Below, piece by piece: positions 55,111 to 64,000 of a DNA stretch of 64,000 nt (position 1 is its first letter; each line of letters opens with the position of its first letter). The stretch is from Rallus limicola (lineage: Eukaryota > Chordata > Aves > Gruiformes > Rallidae): contig JAKCOZ010000106.1 of the NCBI GenBank assembly GCA_022605955.1, forward strand, positions 894,501-958,500. The letters run 5' to 3'. Both the position numbers and the translations under genes were made by a program. The notes beneath the pieces were generated by a model. It saw nothing but the letters and a program-made list of their open reading frames with translations. It had not been told where the DNA came from and made no database searches.

Positions 55111-56041
55111 ACCGGCCGAGAAGGAAACCAACTTGCAGGGAACTGCCCGAAGCCCCATTGCCCAATCCCTGCCCCCACCCCGTGCCAGGATGGGGGGGCA
55201 GAAGGGAGTGAAATCACGCCTAGAGTGAAGTCTGCTAAGGAGGGAGCAGGGGCAGGGGAGGTAGAGGTGTTTTAAGATCTGGAAAAGGAAACCAGCTCCT
55301 GAAGAAGTGCCCGAGAACCCCCTTTCCCCAGTCCCTGCCCCCCCCCCCGTGCCACAAGAGGAGGGAAGAAGGGAGCAAACTCCTGCCTGAAGTCTGCTAA
55401 GGAGGGAGGGGTGGGGGGAAGAGACTTTGAAGATCTGGTCGCTGCTTTAAGCTCTGGTTGTGCTTTTCATTCCCCGACTCTGGTGTCCCTGGGGGTGCAG
55501 GGCAGTGTCATCAATGGGAGAGTTTTCTTCCCTTCCCTCGGGGTTGAGTCTGTTTTGCCCCTGTCCTTGAGGACAGGCTGATCTCTCCCTGTCCTTACAC
55601 TGGTTGCTCAGCCTCTCCATAGATATTTTCTCCTGCCTTTGGTGGGCGTCTGGCCACAGCCAGGGCTAAAGCAGCCCAAGGAGATGCTGTGACCCGCGTT
55701 GGAGCCAGCCCCTGCCAGCACCTGCAGCCCATGGAGAGAGACAGAGACAGAGAGATGAGTGAGGGAGAGAGATTTGCGCTGGAACAGGTTTGCTGGGGGA
55801 GGCTGGTGACCCCGTGGGGGGCCAGGCTGGAGCAGTCTGGGCCTGAGAGCCATCCTGTGACTGATGAGTGCCCCATAGCAGTGACCCAGGCTGGGGCAGC
55901 TGGGGAAGAGCTGAAGCCCCGTGGGAAAGGACTCAGGTTGGAGAAGTTGCTGGAGGACTGTGGGACCCCAGGGTGCAGCAGGGGAAGGGTGTGGAATGAA
56001 TGCCCCCCCCCAGCCCAAAAGGAAAAGAGCTTGTGAGGAAC
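55111..56041. repeat. Degenerate repeats, no gene
   Basis: Two imperfect copies of a segment of about 150 bp lie at about 55126-55270 and 55280-55430, sharing GAAACCA, CCCTGCCCCC, CGTGCCA and GAAGTCTGCTAAGGAGGGA. At 55930-56000, GTTGGAGAAGTTGCTGGAGG and GCAGCAGGGGAAGGGTGTGG look like decayed avian retroelement internal sequence, though I cannot name it. Confidence 0.5.
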
Positions 56042-56096
56042 TGACGTACGGAAATCGACTCTGTAACTCAAAAGTTCTACAGTAGGGATGTTTATT
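56042..56096 (-). mobile_element. Remnant of ERV 3' LTR (R/U5 end)
   Basis: 55 bp matching 60866-60920 with three mismatches, including the AATAAA (minus) and the terminal CGTACGTCA. It joins directly to RNase H sequence, so everything from integrase to U3 has been lost. Confidence 0.85.
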
Positions 56097-56142
56097 ATCC
56101 TCCCATGAGAAATGATAGCCCACCCTTCCTCATTTTATATGA

Positions 56143-56741
56143 TCACCCCATGTCATCAATAAGCTTAGGGTCTTCTTTCCTATACTCTGGTTTACCTTCT
56201 AAGGACAGTTGTCCATCGGGTGTTAACATGCCCCCTACTGTATCAGTTCTTTTGGCTGCCTGTTTTGCCTCCCTGTCTGCCAGCTCATTCCCTCTTGCCA
56301 ATTTTGTGCTCACCTGGTGTGCCCTGGTGTGCACAATTGCCACCCTCTCAGGAAGTAGGACTGCATCCAGGAATTTCAGGATTTCTTCTGCATGTTTAGT
56401 AGTTTTTCCCTGAGAATTTAACAGTCCTCTTTCTTTCCAAATCGCCCCGTGAGTATGCACCACTCCAGAGGCATCTTTAGAGTCAGTCCAAATACTTATA
56501 ATTTTCCTTGAGCTCTTTCTAGGGCTCTGGTAAGGGCTATGATCTCAGCCTTCTGTGCTGAGACATCAGCTGGTAGTGGCCCAGACTCTATTACCTTTTC
56601 AGAGGTGGTGATAGCATATCCAGAGTGTCGCCTTCCATGTAGCATGTAGCTGCTTCCATCAGTGAACCAGTGTTCGGCTCCTTCGATAGGGACATCTTTG
56701 AGATCCATGGGGAGTACGTGGCCTCCATTGTTTCCAGACAA
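56143..56741 (-). pseudogene. ERV RNase H, broken
   Basis: Minus-strand frame 56741-56496 carries FTDGSS (first catalytic Asp) and SAQKAEIIAL (catalytic Glu). Frame 56463-56143 carries the C-terminal part with GNELADREA. The two lie in one order, separated by a break near 56464-56495. RNase H degrades the RNA strand during reverse transcription. The sequence runs out before integrase. Confidence 0.82.
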
Positions 56742-58413
56742 TCATGACTCACTAGTTCCCCAGTGTTCCCCTCAAGGAACGAAGCCAGGTTAATGATATT
56801 TGTGGTCACAAGCTCAACATCATCTTGTTCAACCATTATAGCTTGGTATTTCAGGAATCTCTGTGGGGAGAGCCAATGCCCTCCCTTGCTCTCAAGAACT
56901 GTGGACACTGTGTGGGAAACTAGGACAGTCATTTTCTGGCCCAAGGTGAGTGTTCGGGCTTCTTGGATGTTTAGAATGACAGCTGCTACTGCTCTCAAGC
57001 AACCAGGCCACCCTTTTGCAGCGGTGTCCAATTGTTTGGAGAAATATGCTACTGCCTGTCTGTATGGTCCCAATTCTTGTGTTAATACTCCTAGTGCTAT
57101 CCCCTGCTTTTCGTGGGAGAATAGGAGAAATGGTTTACTCACATCAGGAAGATCCAATGCTGGTGCTGACATCAGGGCTTTCTTCAGCTGATGGAAAGCT
57201 TTATCTGACTTGGCATCCCACTGGAGATCTTCCTGGTTGGCTGCTATCAAGGAATAGAGTGGCTTAACAAGTAAACCATAGTCGCATCTCCAGAGTCGGC
57301 ACCGCCCTATCATGCCTAGGAATGTTCTCAGTTCCTTTACAGTTCGTGGTCGGGGGTCTGCATATGGCCTCTTTCCCAGCCTGTCCTAGGACTCGTTGTC
57401 CAGCACTGATCTCGTACCCCAGGTACGTGACCTGTTGTAACACCACCTGTGCCTTTTTCTTGGAGACCCGATACCCCTGTAACCCCAGGAAATTTAACAG
57501 ACTCACGGTCCAGGTGACACAGGACTCTTCAGTTTTGGTAGCGACGAGAAGATCATCTACGTACTGTAGAACTTTCCCTTCTTCTGATGGTGGTTCCCGT
57601 GATTCCAAGTCTTTGGATAACTGGTTTCCAAAGAGCGTTGGGCTGTTTTTGAACCCCTGTGGCAACACTGTCCATGTGAGCTGGGTCTTTCGACCACTTT
57701 TGGGATTTTCCCATTTGAAAGCAAAAATTTTCTGGCTGGCTTCGTGTAGAGGGAGGCAAAAGAAAGCATCCTTTAAATCTAGGACTGTGAACCAGGTTAA
57801 ATCGGGGGCTAGTGTAGTTAGTAAGGTTGTAGGGGTTAGCTACCACTGGGTATAGATCTTCTGTGATTTTGTTGACAGCTCTTAAGTCTTGGACTATTCT
57901 ATAGGACCCATCAGGTTTCTTAACTGGGAGGATAGGTGTATTGAATTCTGATTCGCATTCCCTTAGTAACCCTAGTTCTATAAACCATTCTATAATTGGG
58001 CAAATTCCTTCTCTATCCTCCTTTTCCAGTGGGTATTGCTTAATTCTTACTGCACTCTGTCCTTCCTTTAATTTTACTATTATTGGTGGTGCTCCTTTTG
58101 CTCGCCTTGGTACATCAGTTGCCCAGACTCCAGGATATACCTGATCAGTAATCCTTGTATCAATTTTCCCAGTTACAGGAGTATCCATTAAGGATAAACT
58201 CATTATTTGAACATATTGGTGATCATCTACCTCCAGAGTGACTTCTCTTTGCTTAAATTTAATTGTTGCTTCCAATTGTTCTAATAAGTCTCTGCCAAGA
58301 AGGGCCCTTGGAGAATTTGGCATATATAAAAATCTGTGGATCCCTACTTGTTTCCCCAATTTGTATTTTAAAGGTTTAGCAAAAGTAGGCCTCCTCAGCC
58401 TGGCCAGTCGCAC
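56591..58413 (-). pseudogene. ERV pol: end of protease and reverse transcriptase
   Basis: Frame 58413-57553 holds the protease C-terminal part (RALLGRDLLEQL) and the RT fingers/palm start (VKKPDGSYRIVQDLRAVNK). A frameshift near 57700-57760 moves the reading to another frame, and then to 57668-57264, with LPQGFKNSPTLFGNQL and the YVDD catalytic motif at 57552-57563. A further break leads to 57313-56591, the thumb/connection region (LVKPLYSLIAAN, AVAYFSKQLDTAAKGWPGCL). Domain order is normal for a gammaretrovirus-like pol but at least three breaks are visible. Confidence 0.85.
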
Positions 58414-59506
58414 CCTTCACTGAAACATCGTTATTTTCCAAGGGGATTAAAGCTTGATTCAGAACTGAATAAGTTGCTCCCGTGTCTACTAGAAACTCAA
58501 CTTCTTTTTGTTCTTCCCCTAGTTTTATTTTTACCAGGGGGTCATCCAGATCGGTTAGGCATTTTTCTACTTCCACCTGAGCTATCCTTTTCCCTTGACT
58601 GTTGTGTCGGTTAAAGCGTTCAGGACACTTGTTCTTCCAGTGTCCTTTTGTCTTACATATTGCACACTGGTCTCTCCTCAACCCCTGAGTAGGTCTGGTT
58701 TTAAATTTTCCATTTCCATCATTTCTCACTGTTGTTAGTACCCTCTTCTGGTTTAGTTTGTAACCTTCTTCTCTGTTCCTAAATGTTCTCCATGCCTCCT
58801 CCAACAAAACCTCCAGATTACGGCTTTCTGTGGTACGTAACTTTTGGAGTTTGTGCCTAATGTCTCCTGCAGACTGGCCCAGAAACAGAGAGACTAATTG
58901 CTGTATTCCTACCTCTGACTCAGGGTCTAATGGTGTTTTGCGGCGCATCACATCCCTCAGGCGATCCAGGAATTCGGATGGAGATTCAGAAGGACCCTGT
59001 TTTATTGCATATAAGGCTGACCAATTTATAGTTTTGGGAATAGCTCTTTCCATCCCTTTAGAAATCCAACCCTTGTATGCTTTTAGCCTTTCCATATGGG
59101 CCAATCTATTAGGATCCCACCTTGGGTCCTGAAGAGGGAAGTAATCTTTAACATCCTCTCCCTTTTTCTCACAGTATTCAGTAGCCAAACCTCCCGCAGT
59201 TTTCAAAATCAACTGTTTTTCTGTTTGGGTCACATGTTCTAATAATAACTGTATATCATCCCAATCAGGGTTATGTGGTTTCATCATAAATTTGAAGCGT
59301 TTGGCGACACCTACCGGGTCAGCCCGATATTCCCGGGCCGCCTTCTTCCAGGCATCTAAATCAGCAGTGGTAAAAGGTACCTTGATTAACATGGTTCCCC
59401 CTTCAGGTCCCACCGCCTCTCGAAGAGGTGCCTGTTGAGACTTTCTTTCGCGTTCGTGAGGACACAGGGTCGTCTGAAGAAGTGGAGGTCTCATCCGAGT
59501 CCCCAT
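58376..59506 (-). pseudogene. ERV gag capsid-nucleocapsid and protease N-terminal part
   Basis: An open frame of about 370 codons. It contains a p30-type capsid (PFTTADLDAWKKAA, then GISKGME- and SPSEFLDRLRDVMRRKTP-like wording) and one CX2CX4HX4C zinc knuckle (CAICKTKGHWKNKC, 58625-58666). The frame then runs without a stop into the aspartic protease with its DTG active site (58478-58486). The frame is offset from the matrix frame upstream, so gag has a frameshift around 59410-59500, and another break follows in the protease at about 58380-58413. Confidence 0.87.
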
Positions 59507-60008
59507 CCTGTCCCTGTGGTCGAGGGGGAGGCTTAAACAAATCGGTTAGATCTTGGTCTTGGTCAGGTACTTGGTAAGTTTTGTCAGGTCTAGCACCCCT
59601 CTGCCCTATGCTACACGCTGAGCAGCACCGCTTCAGCCTACCTTGATGTTTCCTATTTTCCTTCTCGAGTGCAAGTACCATAGGATCTTGTGGAGGGACT
59701 AATCCACAATCTCTTTGCCACTCCGGATGGTTTTGGAGGGTGTAAAACATATCCAGATACGTTACTTCGTCCCATTTTCCTTCCCTTCTTAGAAACAACA
59801 TTAGTTGTAATAGCGTGTTGTAATCTAATGTCCCGTTAAGTGGCCATTTAGCCCCACTCTCCAATTTATAAAGAGGCCACCACTGATTGCAATACTTAAT
59901 AAGTGTTTTCTTCTTCTCAGTGCCCCCTGATCCCACCAGTTCCTTCCAGTGGGCTAGCACACACCCTAGAGGGTTCTTTTTTAAGGCTCTACTTTGCTTA
60001 TTACCCAT
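59403..60008 (-). pseudogene. ERV gag matrix region
   Basis: Starts at an ATG at 60008 with MGNKQS, a typical N-myristoylation signal for membrane targeting of Gag. The matrix domain includes YCNQWWPLYKLE and YNTLLQLMLF. After about residue 110 come a cysteine-containing linker and an acidic/serine stretch (DSDETSTSSDD), and the frame stops at 59403, where capsid continues in another frame. A relic of the same domain lies at 51130-51310. Confidence 0.87.
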
Positions 60009-60865
60009 GATTTTAGAATTAGTCTGCAGTGGCCACAGTCAGAGCCAGTTATTACCTGTTTTCCTCTGTCCTACAGATGCGGTCAAGGCACTGAACCACA
60101 AGAAGCTGTTAAACGCTAGATGGTACTCTGAGCACTTGGTTTTAAGCGAGGGTATTAAGGCTATTAAGGGGGGTTGTATAACTTTCCTGCTTACTTTACA
60201 ACGAACTTAGTTTTCTGATCACTCATTCACGTAACATACACACACGGACACCAAACTTCCACAACAAATGCACCATAACACCAGAACAACAAGACAACGA
60301 TCCTATTCTACACCTGCACGTCAAACTCTACGACTTCGTTACAACGAACCTTTGCTGAGCAGCTGATCAAAGGATTGAAAAGATAAAACCAGACTTAATT
60401 ACGTGGAGGTCGCTTACCCAGTCCTGTCCCTTATACCAGCCGTTATATATACTGTGACACATATATATATATACCCGTTACATATATATACCCATTGACA
60501 GGTCCGTTATGGCTCCCGATCGGGATTCAGCGATGACCCCAGATTTGCTCGATCTACTCCCAAGATCGCTAGACACTCCTATTGGTCAGCAAATCTCCCT
60601 TTACCATACCAGGGTACCCTTCCCACGGGGACGATGCTGCACACCAGACGTCTCTGCGTGATTTATCAGCTGCCCCGGCCACGTGTACGACTTACAGGAC
60701 CCCTTGGTCCCTTTATCAAACACACCGTTTATCCGTGGCTTCAGGAGGTTGTTGTCTGTTCTCCAGGTGAGCGGCCGGGAGCAGAGGCTCCTCTGAGGAA
60801 AGTGCTCGGGGCGCCTAGGAGCGTCACCCTTGGACGAGCAGAGTCCTCCTGCCTGGCTCGCCAAA
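60009..60865 (-). other. ERV leader with candidate primer binding site
   Basis: 857 bp between the 5' LTR and gag. On the minus strand the LTR is followed at once by TTTGGCGAGCCAGGCAGG (60865-60848), the expected place for a TGG-starting tRNA primer site; I cannot match it confidently to a tRNA. AT-rich TATATA repeats lie at about 60460-60490. Confidence 0.55.
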
Positions 60866-61440
60866 TGACGTACGGAAATCGACTCTATAACTCCAAAGTT
60901 CTACAGTCGGGATGTTTATTGCGCGCAGATGCACGGGGGATCTCTCCTCCACAAGCTGCATCCCAAAGCAGTCGACCGATCTTACATTTATACAATAAAA
61001 CTATGACTATTCTATCAACGCCTGTACATATTAAGTACCTAAACCCGCCTACTCTCGCTTCTCGTGCTAATTAGCTTATCAGTCCTTGGCGCTTGCGCAG
61101 ATCCTTGTAAGGGTCGTGGGCAGGGGTCTCTGGGAGGAAGGCTGTATGTCTTCCTCATGATGTATTTTCACCTCTTGCCTGGAATGCATGGATCTTGCAA
61201 GCTTGCAGTGCCTCTATCAGTCTGTGCTAATTGATGTCCTTGTGAGGGGCCCATGGACGTATTTCAGCCTCTTGTTTTTCTTTGTCGAAGAGATACGGGA
61301 TGCGCCTCGGCTCTGCTTGCCCGAGAGAGCAGCCGTGGGCTGATAACATTCTGCCTTTGAATTCTTGCCTTTTACCTCTTTCTCCAGTTAGCATGAAGTG
61401 ATCACAGCCCCTTTGCTATGAGAGAAAAGCAGATTTGTCA
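60866..61440 (-). mobile_element. ERV 5' LTR (575 bp)
   Basis: Bounded by an inverted TGAC...GTCA (minus strand starts TGACAAATCTGC and ends CCGTACGTCA). TATAAAT at 60986-60992 and AATAAA at 60915-60920, both on minus, give a U3-R-U5 order with transcription starting near 60960. The right boundary rests on the terminal repeat only; no target duplication is seen. Confidence 0.75.
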
Positions 61441-61530
61441 TGCTCCCCCCCCCTCTTTCCCCGAGACCACGATCATCTAGTTAATTTTCAAGTTTGATGC
61501 TATACCTGTTTCTATACCCGTACATCAAGG

Positions 61531-61910
61531 CCATGGATGTCTTTTGGTGCTGGCTGCTTTGGTTTGGGAGCTATTGCTGGATGTTTGGCATGTTTGGAAG
61601 GGAAGGCTGCAGCAGCTAGAAAAATCCCAGGCTGAGGGACATGAAGAGGTTTTCTCCGCAGAATAAAGCCCTGAGCCCCAGGGTCAGTGGGGCTGCTTGT
61701 AGGTGCCATGGGGCGGTTTCAGGCCATGGATGTCTTTTGGTGCTGGCTGCTTCAGTTTGGGAGCCTTTGCTGGACATTTAGCATGTTTGAAGGGAAGGCC
61801 CCTCTGGCCTCCCACCTTCCCATCACATGTAGCATTATCACGTTTCCTCTGCAGAACAAAGCCTGGAGCCCCAGGGTCAGAGGGGCCGATTGTAGGTGCC
61901 CTTAACACAA
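61531..61910 (+). repeat. 193-bp tandem duplication
   Basis: CCATGGATGTCTTTTGGTGC begins at 61531 and again at 61724. The copies share further blocks (GCAGAA.AAAGCC, GAGCCCCAGGGTCAG, TTGTAGGTGCC) with indels. No coding meaning seen. Confidence 0.85.
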
Positions 61911-62369
61911 GATGTACATGGCCTCCCACTGCTTCTTGACACCTACAATCACCTGGGGAGAGCCGGGGATCGGGGGCGGGGGGGAGAGGGAGAGCCAGGG
62001 CTGTGGGGGTCAGGGGGAGGAGAGTCATGGCTGGGGCAGGTGGGGGTCAGGGCCATGGAGAACCAGGGCTTGAGGGGATATGTAGAGTGGGGGGAGCAGG
62101 GAGAGAGAGAGCAGGGGCTGAGTGGGGGAGGGTGCAAAGGCTCCAATGCTGGGGTGATGGGGGGGTATATCCAGGGCTGAGGACTCTGGGTTAGATCCTC
62201 CCATGAGGGGAGGGGTTGTATGTCCAGGAGCTTCAAGGACCTTCCCCCAAATTTGGGAATGGAAGATGGAGGGAGCAATGTGTACAAGACTGGGGGGGGG
62301 GAGTGGGGGGGGAGGCAAGTGGTGGTGGGCATTTAAGGGGGGAGGCACAGAAGTCACGAGGGGTGGGGC
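61911..62369. other. Non-coding stretch downstream of ESPL1
   Basis: Purine-rich on + (GGGGGAGAGGGAG-like), low complexity in places. No gene recognised. Confidence 0.5.
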
Positions 62370-62387
62370 AGAGTTAAAGGCAGCAGC

Positions 62388-62393
62388 TTTATT
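62388..62393 (-). terminator. ESPL1 poly(A) signal
   Basis: AATAAA on the minus strand, 60 bp after the stop codon. Gives a very short 3' UTR with cleavage expected near 62370. Confidence 0.8.
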
Positions 62394-62452
62394 GTCACAG
62401 ACTAAAAAACACTGTCATCCCACTGAGCGTGAGCCCCCCCTGAACCCCCCCC

Positions 62453-64000
62453 TCACTGCAGGCACACGGGCAGGCCATAGACCACGGGGGCCGCCCCGAT
62501 CAGGTACTTGAGTTTGGGGGCTCCTCGAGCCTGGGTGACATAGGAAAGGAGGGGGGCACCCGAGCCCCCCCTCAGCCAGCCCTGCAGCAGCGCCTGCGCG
62601 TAGCGGTCGATGTCCCGATCCGTCACATCCCACAGGTTCCCCAGGACAAAGGGGCTGGAAAGGAGGGGAAGGAGGGGGTGAAACAGAGCCTAAACACCCC
62701 CTTTACAACCCCACCCTTGTGCTCTAACTGACCAGCCAGCCATGATGTACTTCAGGACGATTCCAGAAGCTTCCAGGCTGCCGCGGAGGGCGAGGGCGGC
62801 GCTGCTGCAGCCGAAGAGCAAGGCGACGGCGCGGCAGTTGAGCCTGGAGATGGTTTGGCCATCGAGGAAACGGGCACCTGCCCCGTGCCCTGCGTAGCTG
62901 CCAAGAGCCACCCCAATTTTCTGGTGAGTTTTACAGACTCTCAGACCCCACCAACATCCCCCCCCCCCCCCCCAACCCCCAGAGCCCAACCCACCAGACC
63001 CCACCAAACCCCCTCTCTGATCCCCATCAAACCCCGTCTCAGACACCCCCCCAATCGACACCCCCCACCCCAGACCCATCCCCCAACCCCTCCTACCAGA
63101 CCTCCCCCCCCAACTGCCTCTCTGACCCCCACCAACATCCCCCAGGGTCCCCCAGACCCCCAACAAACCCCCCCCCATACCCCCCCACTGACACCCCCCC
63201 GACCCCCCCACCAGACTCCCCCCATTGACCCCCCCCACAGCCCCCCACCAGACCAGACCCCGCCCCCCCCCCAGCCCCCCACCAGACCAGACCCCCCTCC
63301 ACAGCCCCCCACCAGACCATAGGGTGCCACTCACATGTAGAGGTCATGGTCCAGGAGCGCTGCCTGCATCTGCTCCGGGCTGGGGATGGCTCCTGTCACC
63401 CCCCTCCAGCCAGGTTCACTGGGGGATAAGCCGGTGAGAAAGATCCTCCTTGTCCCCCCCCAAACCCCCAGATCCCCCCTTCAGCCCCCCCAAATCTTCA
63501 CCCACCTCTCAAACCAGCCCCGAAATCGTTCCTCAGTGCCCAGGAGGTTGCTGTGGGGGTTGAGGACGTAGAAGGTGCTGCTGGGGTTCACCCCACGACT
63601 CAGCACGGAGCCTGCTTGCTGCTGAGGATGGGGGGGGGTTGGAACAGACCAGTGGGTCCCAGTAAGAGATTTGGGGGGGGGGAAGGGGGGGGAGGGTGGA
63701 ATCTTCCAACCCCTGGGTCCCCCCCAAAATCCAGCTCACCTCCTGTGCCAGGGAGTAGCTGAGGAGGAAGCGGAGGGATGGGAGCCTGGTGACTGGTACA
63801 TCCTTCAGGCACTCCATGCTCTCCCAGGGCAGCTTCTGTAGGTGCTGGGAGGAAGAGGAGGAGGAGGAAGGTCTGAGGAGGAAGGCAGCAGAGCCAGGAG
63901 GTGTGGAAGAAGCATTTTAGGGGGGCTCTCACCTTATCTAAAACCAGGATGAGGGAACCAGAGCTCTGCTTGGGGCAGGATCTCCTCTTCTCCACTGCTC
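62453..64000 (-). CDS. ESPL1: Separase (ESPL1), C-terminal six exons
   Basis: Separase is the cysteine endopeptidase that cleaves the cohesin kleisin subunit to release sister chromatids at anaphase. Exons on minus: 64000-63933 (partial, ends LILVLDK), 63844-63740, 63621-63506, 63418-63335, 62897-62733 and 62654-62453 (stop 62455-62453). All introns are GT-AG and short (78-118 bp, one of 437 bp), and phases agree at every junction. The protein shows [47 protein letters not shown] with the catalytic His, [13 protein letters not shown] with the catalytic Cys, then KYIMAG and [13 protein letters not shown], ending GLPVCLQ. This is the conserved peptidase C50 domain; the large N-terminal part lies beyond the window. 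Nothing suggests a defect. The acceptor at 63621 was chosen over nearby CAG repeats because it keeps the family length. Confidence 0.95.
62898..63334 (-). other. C-rich intron of ESPL1
   Basis: 437-bp intron, nearly all C with A on + (G-rich on the transcribed sense strand) from 62940 to 63310, built of CCCCCCACCAGACC-like units. The sense RNA could form G-quadruplexes. It ends at the acceptor before the catalytic-site exon. Confidence 0.8.

Larger units (their letters stand above)
56042..61440 (-). mobile_element. Gammaretrovirus-like ERV, 3' collapsed
   Basis: Reading on the minus strand: 5' LTR 61440-60866, leader 60865-60009, gag from 60008, protease, RT and RNase H to about 56143, then a 55-bp fragment identical in kind to the LTR 3' end (56096-56042). 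Integrase, env and most of the 3' LTR are absent. The two copies of the LTR end differ at 3 of 55 positions. Single zinc knuckle, matrix-first gag and the RT motif style (LPQGFKNSPTLF, YVDD) point to a gammaretrovirus-like (class I) element. Several frameshifts make it non-functional. Confidence 0.88.

Noticed and set aside
56763..57191. Plus-strand open frame opposite the ERV pol
   Set aside because: Shadow of the minus-strand RT/RNase H coding sequence.
62855..63322. Proline-rich 155-codon frame on +
   Set aside because: It is the antisense of an ESPL1 intron and exon, produced by C-runs.

Overview
The window reads as avian nuclear DNA. It has a vertebrate-type tandem 5S rRNA array, CR1 LINE fragments, bird-style LTRs and gammaretrovirus-like endogenous retrovirus (ERV) sequence. 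It ends in the 3' part of a vertebrate separase gene (ESPL1). The high GC content, short introns and C-rich intron of ESPL1 suggest a small gene-dense microchromosome. A songbird is plausible from the LTR style, but I cannot name a species.

Layout. (1) 1-33007: 92 head-to-tail 5S genes on the + strand, 91 full length and one truncated, in units of 330-374 bp. The array continues off the left edge. Spacers are of four kinds: A (about 250 bp), B (210 bp), C (about 248 bp) and D (230 bp). Genes fall into classes. Class I (53 copies) has the normal internal promoter. Class II (21) carries a cluster of substitutions in box A. Class II' (6) has class II box A plus its own 5' half. Class III (9) has a broken box A and, in eight copies, no T4 terminator. 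Two copies are II'/I hybrids. The units form higher-order repeats, including a 1,072-bp trimer in three copies and a 15-unit, roughly 5.42-kb tandem duplication. (2) 33008-33836: an LTR cuts the last 5S gene at nucleotide 64 and ends the array. (3) 33.8-51.4 kb: mostly non-coding sequence with CR1 pieces, two CpG-rich segments, a pyrimidine tract, a second LTR (42291-42710), decayed ERV pol (46.6-48.2 kb, minus) and gag (51.1 kb, plus) relics, and a possible spliced gene at 39.2-43.0 kb. (4) 51.4-55.1 kb: a trinucleotide-rich tract, then a minisatellite of about 30-33 bp interrupted by a solo LTR with a perfect 5-bp target duplication. (5) 56042-61440: a minus-strand ERV with 5' LTR, gag, pro and pol through RNase H; its 3' side is collapsed to an LTR end fragment. 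(6) 61.5-61.9 kb: a two-copy 193-bp tandem repeat. (7) 62.37-64.0 kb: the last six exons (the first partial) and poly(A) signal of ESPL1, minus strand.

Functionally, only two things are secure: the 5S array, which supplies 5S rRNA through RNA polymerase III, and separase, the cysteine protease that cleaves cohesin at anaphase. The ERV is broken by frameshifts and a 3' deletion. Long open frames inside the 5S array are artefacts of periodicity.
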